Position numbers and translations under genes: made by a program
In this document: piece after piece, positions 1-6,300 of the stretch
How the letters are laid out: the number at the start of each line of letters is the position of its first letter
Numbering within the stretch: position 1 is the first letter of the stretch
Notes under the pieces: generated by a model
Database searches by the model: none
What the model was told of the DNA's origin: nothing
Seen by the model: the letters and a program-made list of their open reading frames with translations, nothing else
Assembly: GCA_023399675.1 (NCBI GenBank)
Contig: JAEWOM010000275.1
Span: forward strand, 1-6,793
Direction of reading: 5' to 3'
DNA: 6,793 nucleotides
Source of the DNA: Bacteroidota bacterium
GTDB taxonomy: Bacteria; Bacteroidota; Bacteroidia; Flavobacteriales; Weeksellaceae

Positions 1-348
1 ATTCAGAACGGTTCTGCTGTTCTTAGGGTCGTTGGATGTAATTTCAATCATCTTCGGTCCCCATGCTCCTTTTTGGTTCATTCCGCTGTATCCAACTTTA
101 ATCAGGGAAGTTTTACCCGGCATGATCGGATCTTTGCTCCACTCAGGAACTGTACATCCGCAACCTGGCTGCACTTTCGAAATAACCAAAGGCTTATCAC
201 CTGTGTTTTTCACTACGAAATAACGGTGACCGTCAGATCCGGTTTTTACGGTTCCGTAATCCAAAGTTGTTTGGTCAAAAGCGATAGTTTCAGCGCTTAC
301 GAAGGCAAGGCTTCCAAGAATTGCAAATCCTGTCAGAAATTTTTTCAT
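1..348 (-). CDS. DUF1573 domain secreted protein (3' end outside window)
   Basis: The minus-strand frame is open from ATG at 348 down to base 1 with no stop, giving 116 visible residues; the C-terminus is cut off by the window edge. Residues 1-19 form a signal peptide: KK at the start, a hydrophobic core (FLTGFAILGSLAF) and a VSA/E signal-peptidase-I-like site. The mature part is one DUF1573 (Ig-like beta-sandwich) domain. It carries the typical opening FDQTTLDYGTVKTG (about 24-37), then FVVKNTGDKPLVIS (44-57), the hallmark PGCGCTVPEW (61-70, cysteines 63 and 65) and IEITSNDP near the end. Family members are usually around 130-150 aa, so little is probably missing. They are common exported proteins in Bacteroidota; the biochemical role is not established. 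It is transcribed divergently from valS, with its own TAnnTTTG box 49 bp upstream of the start codon. The family assignment is strong; a function cannot be given. Confidence 0.9.
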   Translation of the reverse strand, partial: MKKFLTGFAILGSLAFVSAETIAFDQTTLDYGTVKTGSDGHRYFVVKNTGDKPLVISKVQPGCGCTVPEWSKDPIMPGKTSLIKVGYSGMNQKGAWGPKMIEITSNDPKNSRTVLN

Positions 349-396
349 TTTAATAATATTGGTTGATGTATTTATCGTTAGATTTATTTTCGGCTG

Positions 397-404
397 CAAA
401 GTTA
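397..404 (-). promoter_or_regulatory. Predicted -7 promoter box (TAACTTTG) for the DUF1573 gene
   Basis: Read on the minus strand, the octamer is TAACTTTG, an exact match to the Bacteroidota primary-sigma -7 consensus TAnnTTTG. It lies 48 bp upstream of the ATG at 348, which would give a leader of roughly 40 nt. No clear -33 TTG/TTTG element is visible at the usual spacing, so the call rests on the -7 match and position. The leader is AT-rich and lacks a Shine-Dalgarno sequence, as is common in this phylum. Confidence 0.55.
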
Positions 405-443
405 AAATTTTTCTTATTATTATTTTCACATTTTCCTTTTACC

Positions 444-451
444 TATTTTTG
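444..451 (+). promoter_or_regulatory. Predicted -7 promoter box (TATTTTTG) for valS
   Basis: TATTTTTG matches the Bacteroidota -7 consensus TAnnTTTG and ends 25 bp before the valS start codon, predicting a short leader of about 20 nt. The upstream sequence is T-rich without an obvious -33 TTG. The leader is too short for a T-box riboswitch, and no tRNA-sensing structure is seen, so no tRNA-responsive leader control of valS is evident. Confidence 0.55.
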
Positions 452-476
452 CAGGTACAGTAAATAAGAAGAATAG

Positions 477-3098
477 ATGCAGATTGCAGAAAAATACAGC
501 CCTGCCGCCACCGAAGATAAATGGTACAGCTACTGGCAGGATCAAGGTTATTTTCATTCCACGCCGGATGAACGTCCGCCTTACACAATCGTAATTCCGC
601 CGCCGAATGTTACAGGAATTCTTCATATGGGCCACATGCTCAACAATACGATTCAGGATGTACTGATTCGGCGCGCGCGTATGAACGGTTTCAACGCCCT
701 TTGGGTTCCGGGTACCGATCATGCATCGATAGCCACCGAAGCAAAAGTGGTTGCAAAACTGAAATCGGAAGGCATCAGCAAGACAGATATTTCACGCGAT
801 GAGTTTCTAAAACATGCCTGGGACTGGACCGACAAATACGGCGGAACCATCCTGGAACAGCTGAAAAAACTCGGATGTTCATGCGACTGGGAGCGAACCC
901 GTTTTACCATGGAACCGAAACTTTCCGCTCAGGTAATTAAAACGTTCATCGATCTTCACAACAAAGGACTTATTTACCGCGGACACCGCATGGTGAACTG
1001 GGATCCGGAAGCCAAAACGAATATTTCCGATGAGGAAGTTATTTTCAAAGAGCAGAATGGCAAACTCTACTTTCTTAAATATCAGATAGAAGGCACTGAA
1101 GACTATCTTTCGGTGGCAACAACACGCCCTGAAACGATTTTCGGAGATGTCGCGGTAGCCGTAAATCCGAATGATGAACGCTTCGCGCATCTGAAAGGAA
1201 AAAACGTGATTGTTCCGGTTGTTGGCAGATCTGTTCCGGTCATTTTCGACGAATATGTTGATATCGAATTTGGAACCGGCGCCTTGAAAATTACGCCGGC
1301 ACATGACATTAATGATTATGAAATTGGGCAGCGTCATCAGTTATCGATCACCGACGCTCTGGACGACGATGCAAATCTGAATGAATTCGGACTCCACTAT
1401 CAGGGTAAAAACCGGTTTGACGTTCGCAAAAGCATCGCAAAAGAACTCGAAGAGCAGGGTTTGATGCTGAAGACTGAAGATTATGTAAATAAAGTTGGAA
1501 CCTCAGAACGCACCGGAGCAGTAATAGAACCGAAAATTTCAGCGCAGTGGTTTCTGAAGATGTCAGAAATTGCGAAACCGGCTCTGGATGTCGTGATGAA
1601 CGATGAGGTAAAATTTCACCCGGAAAAATTTAAAAATACTTACCGCCACTGGATGGAAAATATTCGCGACTGGAATATTTCACGTCAGTTGTGGTGGGGA
1701 CAGCAGATACCTGCATACTTTTTTGGTGACGGGGAAGATGATTATGTTGTAGCGGAAAATGCCGAAGAAGCGCTCGTGCTCGCACGTGAAAAAAGTGGAA
1801 ATGCAGCACTCAGCGCAGCAGATCTGCAACAGGATCAGGACGCGCTTGATACCTGGTTCTCATCATGGATTTGGCCAATTTCTGTGTTTGACGGTCTGCT
1901 CGATGAAAGTAATCCGGACATTAATTATTATTATCCGACCTCAGATCTGGTAACCGGACCGGATATTATTTTCTTTTGGGTTGCAAGAATGATCATGGCC
2001 GGACTTGAATTCCGTGGAGAAGTGCCGTTTAAGAATGTATATTTCACCGGAATTGTACGCGATAAACAGCGTAGAAAGATGTCCAAATCGTTGGGCAACT
2101 CACCGGATCCTTTGGAGCTGATAGAAAAATATGGTGCCGACAGTGTACGAGTAGGAATTCTACTGAGTTCTTCTGCGGGAAATGATCTGTTATTCGATGA
2201 AGACCTGATGCTGCAGGGTAGAAATTTCGCTACCAAGATTTGGAATGCATTCCGCCTGACACAGAACTGGAAAACCGAGGAAAAACCGGCCGGTGATGCA
2301 GAAAGACAGACCATCGACTGGTTCAGAAACAGATATAACAAAACCGTTCACGAAATAAATGAACAGTTTTCTAAGTTCAGAATTTCTGATGCGCTGCATC
2401 TCGTCTACAAACTCATTTGGGACGATTTCTGCTCCTGGTATCTCGAAGCAGTGAAACCGGGGTACGGGGAAGGAATTTCTCAGGAAGTATACGATACAAC
2501 GGTTGCTTTTTTTGAAGATTTATTGAAACTGCTGCATCCGTTCATGCCTTTCCTCACAGAGGAGCTGTGGCAGACTTTACAGAAGAGATCTTCCGATGAG
2601 GCGCTGATTATTACCCAGCAGACAACGGTTCAGGATTTTGATGAGGAAAAAATAGCCGCATTTGAACTCAGCAAGGAAATTATTTCCGGAATCAGGAACT
2701 ACAGGCAGACCAAAGGCATTTCTCCGAAGGAAAGTGTTGAAATATTCACCAACAGCGCAGATTTTCCGAACGAGGATGTCATCAGAAAACTGTCCAATGT
2801 TTCAGCAATAAATTACCGAACCAAAATGGAGAAGCCCGGCTTTACATTTCTGGCAGGTGCACTGGAAGTTTCGGTACCTTTCAGCGAAAATCTCGATTTG
2901 GAAGAGGAGCAGAAGAAAACCGAAGAAGAACTGCAGTATCTAAAAGGTTTTCTCACTTCCGTTGAGAAGAAACTTTCCAACGAAAAATTTGTAGCGAATG
3001 CAAAACCGGAAATCGTAGCTAACGAAAGAAAAAAAATGCAGGATTCTCTCGAGAAAATAGCTATTCTGGAAGAAAAAATGCGCAGCTTTCAGTTATAA
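477..3098 (+). CDS. valS: Valyl-tRNA synthetase (ValRS)
   Basis: Cytoplasmic class Ia aminoacyl-tRNA synthetase that charges tRNA-Val with valine using ATP and edits mischarged threonine. All landmarks are visible in the 873 residues. The class I signature HMGH is at 50-53 after PPPNVTG, followed by the conserved PGTDHASIAT (78-87). The CP1 editing domain spans about 190-345, with TTRPET at 215-220 and PAHDINDYEIG at about 274-284. LDTWFSS precedes the second half of the catalytic core, and KMSKS is at 534-538. An alpha-helical anticodon-binding domain covers about 620-760. The C-terminal Lys/Glu-rich coiled-coil tRNA-binding arm (about 805-873) contains the usual KLSNEKFVANAKPEIV stretch. 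The length is near the short bacterial type (E. coli ValRS is about 950 aa). The start is fixed because an in-frame TAG (474-476) directly precedes the ATG. The gene appears intact, with no frameshift. A TAnnTTTG promoter lies just upstream and the DUF4241 gene follows after 18 bp. Confidence 0.98.
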   Translation: MQIAEKYSPAATEDKWYSYWQDQGYFHSTPDERPPYTIVIPPPNVTGILHMGHMLNNTIQDVLIRRARMNGFNALWVPGTDHASIATEAKVVAKLKSEGISKTDISRDEFLKHAWDWTDKYGGTILEQLKKLGCSCDWERTRFTMEPKLSAQVIKTFIDLHNKGLIYRGHRMVNWDPEAKTNISDEEVIFKEQNGKLYFLKYQIEGTEDYLSVATTRPETIFGDVAVAVNPNDERFAHLKGKNVIVPVVGRSVPVIFDEYVDIEFGTGALKITPAHDINDYEIGQRHQLSITDALDDDANLNEFGLHYQGKNRFDVRKSIAKELEEQGLMLKTEDYVNKVGTSERTGAVIEPKISAQWFLKMSEIAKPALDVVMNDEVKFHPEKFKNTYRHWMENIRDWNISRQLWWGQQIPAYFFGDGEDDYVVAENAEEALVLAREKSGNAALSAADLQQDQDALDTWFSSWIWPISVFDGLLDESNPDINYYYPTSDLVTGPDIIFFWVARMIMAGLEFRGEVPFKNVYFTGIVRDKQRRKMSKSLGNSPDPLELIEKYGADSVRVGILLSSSAGNDLLFDEDLMLQGRNFATKIWNAFRLTQNWKTEEKPAGDAERQTIDWFRNRYNKTVHEINEQFSKFRISDALHLVYKLIWDDFCSWYLEAVKPGYGEGISQEVYDTTVAFFEDLLKLLHPFMPFLTEELWQTLQKRSSDEALIITQQTTVQDFDEEKIAAFELSKEIISGIRNYRQTKGISPKESVEIFTNSADFPNEDVIRKLSNVSAINYRTKMEKPGFTFLAGALEVSVPFSENLDLEEEQKKTEEELQYLKGFLTSVEKKLSNEKFVANAKPEIVANERKKMQDSLEKIAILEEKMRSFQL

Positions 3099-3116
3099 CA
3101 CTTAAAACCAAAACTG

Positions 3117-3755
3117 ATGAAGCATATAGAAAATATTTCGGCACTTTTTTCAGGAGATTTTATAGCACATCCGCTGCTGGAAACCTTCGATAGTGGAACT
3201 TTTATCATGCCTACCGGAAGACTTGTTGCCTGCGATCCACTGCTTACCAAAGATATGCTGCCGTTCGCCACTATTTTTCCGACAGGCGAATTTGCTTCAC
3301 TGGTGCACAAGGAAAAAGAAAGCAACTGCATCGCATACACGGAAATCGTTTTTGCGCCGGGAAAAGTGGCGAGATGGGAAATGGCAGCTATAACCGGGCA
3401 GAATCTGCGCGACCTGAAGGAAGACGAAATTTTCGGATATCCGGTGGAAAGCGGTATGGGCTGTTTTATGGATGTTGAACCACAGGAATGTCTGAATGTG
3501 CTTGAAAACAGGCTGTTTCACAGGAAAGGAGCCGATTTTATGGGAATTTATGAAGAGTTCTTTCATGAACATTTCTTCGATGAAAACGGCGCGATCGACC
3601 AGTACGCTTTGCTGAAGCCTGAGGATGACAGACAGGGAAATATTTTTGCTTTCGAAACAGGATACGGCGAAGGTTTTTACGCCAGCTATATCGGATTTGA
3701 TGAGAATTCGGCACCGGTGAAAATCGTGACTGAATTTATCGAAATCGTGAGTTAA
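3117..3755 (+). CDS. DUF4241 domain protein, function unknown
   Basis: A complete 212-aa soluble protein without signal peptide or membrane segment. It matches the DUF4241 pattern along its length: GRLVACDPL (34-42), a central FPTGEFASLVHKEKES region, FAPGKVARWEMA, GYPVESGMGCFMD (107-119), and a C-terminal block with FETGYGEGFYASYIGFD (179-195) followed by IVTEF. The biochemical function of the family is not known to me, and none should be assumed. The ATG lies 18 bp after the valS stop codon, in the same reading frame, and no TAnnTTTG promoter is seen between them. It is therefore probably transcribed from the valS promoter. No good Shine-Dalgarno precedes the ATG; the upstream sequence is A-rich. 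The valS TAA is the nearest upstream in-frame stop, and no other start codon of the ATG type lies between, so the start is well supported. The link to valS may be only positional. Confidence 0.85.
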   Translation: MKHIENISALFSGDFIAHPLLETFDSGTFIMPTGRLVACDPLLTKDMLPFATIFPTGEFASLVHKEKESNCIAYTEIVFAPGKVARWEMAAITGQNLRDLKEDEIFGYPVESGMGCFMDVEPQECLNVLENRLFHRKGADFMGIYEEFFHEHFFDENGAIDQYALLKPEDDRQGNIFAFETGYGEGFYASYIGFDENSAPVKIVTEFIEIVS

Positions 3756-3792
3756 AATAGGTTAATTTTTTTTTCTGACCGGATGTGTATGC

Positions 3793-3800
3793 TATTTTTG
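3793..3800 (+). promoter_or_regulatory. Predicted -7 promoter box (TATTTTTG) for the kinase/hydrolase/HD unit
   Basis: An exact TAnnTTTG match, identical in sequence to the valS box, ends 18 bp before the ATG at 3819. It would start transcription of the kinase-like gene with a leader of only about 10-15 nt, and probably of the two genes behind it. A run of nine T lies upstream (3766-3774); no convincing -33 TTG element is present. Confidence 0.55.
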
Positions 3801-3818
3801 TGTTTATAAGAAATAGCC

Positions 3819-4715
3819 ATGAATTTTAATTCTGAACAGCCAAAAATTATCGTCGTAGGAAGTTGTTCCATCGATTTGGTTCTCAGCACTGAAAGTATTC
3901 CCAATCCTGATGATACAGTAATTGCAACCAATTCCGCGAGTTTTTTCGGAGGCAAAGGTGCAAACCAGGCTGTTGGAACCAGCAGACTTGGCGCAAACGT
4001 GTACTTTATCGGCGCGATTGGTATGGATCCTCATGGTCAGCAAATTCTCAGAAATCTTGTTGATGAAGGAATTAATGTCGGCTATGTTCATGAAACCGAA
4101 AGGAGAAATTCCGGAACTGCTTATGTTATCGATTCTGAAGGAAGAAAAACGATTGTGGTAGTGCCTGATGCAAATTACTGTTTGGAGCCGGCACATATTG
4201 ATTTGGCCGCAAAACAGTTTGAGGATGCAGATTTGGTGCTGATTCAACTCGAAATTCCGATGGATACCGTTATGCGAACTGTAGAAATTGCCAAACTCCA
4301 TGGTGTGAAGATCGGTGTTTATGCAGCGCCCGCGAAGAAACTGCCTCAGGAACTCATAGATAATGCCTCGTTTATCGTGGCTAAAAGAAGTGAACTGAAA
4401 AACGTATTCGGCGATACAGCAGCAGAAGATCTTCTGAAGATGTATCCGAACAAAATTTTCATCCGTGATGACAATAACTCCACCGCTTATTTCAACGGCT
4501 CGGAAATGAAATATCTGCTCAATGACGACGAGTCGATAAGCTTCAAAATGGGAATGGGTGACGCATTCACGTCAGGATTTGCCTTCGCTTTCTGCCATGG
4601 AAATTCCGTTGACAGCTGTGTGAAGTTCGGTAACGATGTTTCGCTGAGCGCAGGCCAGAAACAGGGTTCACAAACCGGCTTACCTACCTTTCGGGAGATG
4701 AAAAATTACGTTTAA
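3819..4715 (+). CDS. Ribokinase/PfkB-family protein with atypical nucleotide-side motifs
   Basis: A 298-aa member of the ribokinase/PfkB fold, whose enzymes transfer phosphate from ATP to a sugar or nucleoside hydroxyl. The N-terminal half is canonical: VVGSCSIDLV (12-21, with the sugar-contacting Asp at 19), GGKGANQA (44-51) followed by the rest of PfkB signature 1 through GAIGMD, and LIQLEIP with the conserved Glu145. The C-terminal half is unusual by eye against E. coli ribokinase. The PNExE motif reads AKRSEL (188-193, N replaced by K). The TLGxxG nucleotide loop reads IRDDNNS (215-221). The DTTxxGD motif reads FKMGMGD (242-248), keeping only the glycines and the catalytic-base Asp248. 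It may therefore use another donor, have weak activity or be non-catalytic. The substrate cannot be assigned. The start is supported by an in-frame TAA at 3807-3809. It heads a likely operon with the hydrolase (52 bp gap) and the HD protein. Confidence 0.87.
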   Translation: MNFNSEQPKIIVVGSCSIDLVLSTESIPNPDDTVIATNSASFFGGKGANQAVGTSRLGANVYFIGAIGMDPHGQQILRNLVDEGINVGYVHETERRNSGTAYVIDSEGRKTIVVVPDANYCLEPAHIDLAAKQFEDADLVLIQLEIPMDTVMRTVEIAKLHGVKIGVYAAPAKKLPQELIDNASFIVAKRSELKNVFGDTAAEDLLKMYPNKIFIRDDNNSTAYFNGSEMKYLLNDDESISFKMGMGDAFTSGFAFAFCHGNSVDSCVKFGNDVSLSAGQKQGSQTGLPTFREMKNYV

Positions 4716-4767
4716 CGGTTGTTCCCGTTTAAATATTCTAAATGACTGATACTGTAACAAAAATCGG

Positions 4768-5619
4768 ATGAAATCTGTTCTTCTGTCCGTTACAGACCAT
4801 TACTCGTTGCATGCGCATCTTTTTGAACCGGAAAAGAGCAACGGAAAACTGCTCTTAATTAATTCTGCTACCGGAGTAAAACAGCAGGTTTACTTCGCTT
4901 TTGCGCAATGGCTCTGCGAACAGGGTTTCCTCGTTATTACCTACGATTATAGTGGAGTAGGGCTTTCCAAGCCGCATAAAATGCGTGGATTTAAAACGTC
5001 GATGAGAACCTGGGGGACAAGGGATTTCAAAGCGGTCACCGATTTCATCCAAAATCATTTTCCTGATCATGAAAAATACTGCCTCGGACATTCAGTCGGT
5101 GCGCTGCTTCTCGGTATGAACAGAGATTCGCGTATGTTCCGCAGGTTTATTTTTGTCGGAACGCAAAATGCGTATCTGCAGCACCTTCCGGTGAAAGTGG
5201 CCATTACTGCTGCTTTGGGCTTTGGCATTGCAGTTCCTGTTACCAGTGCTTTCCTCGGTTATTTTCCTGCACACTGGTTTGGCCTCGGCGAAAGTCTTCC
5301 GAAAGGCAGTGCGAAAGACTGGCGTACTTTGATTTTACATAAAAAATCCACGGCGCGATTGCTTTCAAAACTCGACGAAGAATATTCGGCAGAATTAGAT
5401 CAGGAAGCATTGATAATTTATGCGGAAGATGATCCATGGGTGAAAATGAAAGGCATGGAGAGCCTGATGAAGCACGTTTATCCAAATATGAAAAAAACCT
5501 ACCGCGAAGTAAAAGTACACGAATCTCCAAAAGGAAAAATCGGCCATGTCAATTTTTTCAGATCGTATAATAAGCCGCTATGGAATATCGTGGCAAATGA
5601 AATCAATAAAAACCAATGA
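4768..5619 (+). CDS. Alpha/beta hydrolase, COG4757-like
   Basis: A complete 283-aa alpha/beta-hydrolase-fold protein. Visible features in order are an N-terminal LHAHLFEP strand, NSATGVKQQVYFAFAQWL (oxyanion/early helix region, about 32-49), TYDYSGVGLSKP, and the nucleophile elbow GHSVG with Ser109. A long hydrophobic cap stretch (about 144-166) leads into GYFPAHWFGLGESLPKG, a signature I associate with the COG4757 predicted hydrolases. The likely acid is in YAEDDPW (Asp221 or Asp222) and the catalytic His is His260 in GHVNFF. The triad is complete, so it should be active, probably as an esterase or lipase-like enzyme, but the substrate is unknown. No signal peptide is seen; the hydrophobic cap could allow membrane contact. 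No TAnnTTTG box precedes it, so it is probably co-transcribed with the kinase-like gene. Its stop overlaps the start of the HD gene (ATGA), indicating translational coupling. Confidence 0.88.
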   Translation: MKSVLLSVTDHYSLHAHLFEPEKSNGKLLLINSATGVKQQVYFAFAQWLCEQGFLVITYDYSGVGLSKPHKMRGFKTSMRTWGTRDFKAVTDFIQNHFPDHEKYCLGHSVGALLLGMNRDSRMFRRFIFVGTQNAYLQHLPVKVAITAALGFGIAVPVTSAFLGYFPAHWFGLGESLPKGSAKDWRTLILHKKSTARLLSKLDEEYSAELDQEALIIYAEDDPWVKMKGMESLMKHVYPNMKKTYREVKVHESPKGKIGHVNFFRSYNKPLWNIVANEINKNQ

Positions 5620-6266
5620 GTTCGATTATAGAAAAAACGGTTGCATTCGTTCAGCAGAGATTGGAGGGCGCAGAGTCGGGTCACGACTGGTTTCATACGG
5701 AACGCGTCTGGAAAATGGCCTGCTATATACATCGGTTTGAAGGTGGAAATAAGCGTATCATCGAACTCGCGGCACTGCTTCACGATATCGCCGATCCGAA
5801 ATTCCACGATGGCGACGAACAGCTCGCACTGAAATTATCAGAAGATTTCCTGCGTAGTCAGGATATTGCCGAAGAAGAAATTCAGCAGATTCTGATGATC
5901 ATCAAATTGATGTCATTCAAAAATCGGGAAGAAATGCCGTCAGATATTCCTGTTGAATTGCAGATCGTGCAGGATGCCGACCGGATTGATGCGCTGGGAG
6001 CGATCGGGATTGCGCGAACGTTCAACTTTGGAGGTTATAAGAATAATAAAATGTATGACCCCGCTGTAACACCCGCTTTAAATATGGATAAAGAACAGTA
6101 CAAAAAGTCGGAGGGTACCACGATTAATCACTTTTACGAGAAACTGCTGCTATTGAAAGATATGATGAACACCGAAACGGCAAAAAAGATAGCCGCTGAA
6201 AGACATGTCTTTATGCTCCGGTTTCTCGATCGTTTCTATTTTGAATGGCATGAAGGTTCACAGTAA
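5616..6266 (+). CDS. HD-domain phosphohydrolase, YpgQ/YedJ-like
   Basis: A complete 216-aa metal-dependent HD-superfamily phosphohydrolase. Metal ligands are readily seen: His27 in SGHDWFHTERVW (21-32), the HD pair His56-Asp57 in LLHDIADPKF, and Asp122 in QDADRIDALGAIGIARTF (119-136). This last block is typical of the YedJ/YpgQ branch of HD proteins rather than of RelA/SpoT or cyclic-dinucleotide phosphodiesterases. The SFKN segment after the fourth helix (about 100-103) also fits this branch. Family members are soluble and have been linked to hydrolysis of nucleotides such as dNTPs, but the substrate here is an inference. The ATG lies inside the end of the hydrolase gene with a 4-bp ATGA overlap, so it is surely in the same transcript. 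It is the last gene of the unit; a new promoter-like box follows 20 bp after its stop. No strong terminator is visible between. Confidence 0.92.
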   Translation: MSSIIEKTVAFVQQRLEGAESGHDWFHTERVWKMACYIHRFEGGNKRIIELAALLHDIADPKFHDGDEQLALKLSEDFLRSQDIAEEEIQQILMIIKLMSFKNREEMPSDIPVELQIVQDADRIDALGAIGIARTFNFGGYKNNKMYDPAVTPALNMDKEQYKKSEGTTINHFYEKLLLLKDMMNTETAKKIAAERHVFMLRFLDRFYFEWHEGSQ

Positions 6267-6286
6267 ACCTATGCATTCAAAATGTT

Positions 6287-6294
6287 TATATTTG
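6287..6294 (+). promoter_or_regulatory. Predicted -7 promoter box (TATATTTG), possibly giving a leaderless mRNA
   Basis: TATATTTG fits TAnnTTTG exactly and ends only 6 bp before the ATG at 6301. Because transcription normally begins a few bases after this box, the transcript would start at or within a base or two of the start codon. No clear -33 TTG lies at the expected distance. The alternative is that the box is a chance match in AT-rich sequence and the gene is read from the upstream operon. Confidence 0.45.
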
Positions 6295-6300
6295 TGAACG

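Noticed and set aside
349..476. Possible T-box or other tRNA-sensing leader upstream of valS
   Set aside because: The predicted leader is about 20 nt, far too short for a T-box, no T-box sequence is seen, and T-boxes are characteristic of Firmicutes and Actinobacteria rather than Bacteroidota.
879..1337. Long antisense open frame (152 codons) within valS
   Set aside because: It lies wholly inside the strongly supported ValRS editing-domain coding region and has no recognisable domain; it is a codon-bias shadow.
3754..3774. AAAAT/ATTTT inverted repeat running into nine T after the DUF4241 stop
   Set aside because: A 5-bp stem of A-T pairs only is too weak to terminate; the T-run is more likely AT-rich promoter-upstream sequence. 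Partial termination cannot be excluded.
4711..4733. Imperfect hairpin around the kinase stop codon (AACGG / CCGTT with 6-nt loop, extended by TTT/AAA with one bulge)
   Set aside because: The core stem is only 5 bp and no T-run follows it, so it is not a credible intrinsic terminator; it may only be a weak structure in an intergenic spacer.
6254..6270. AGGTT / AACCT inverted repeat around the HD gene stop codon
   Set aside because: 5-bp stem with a 7-nt loop and no T-run afterwards; consistent with chance.
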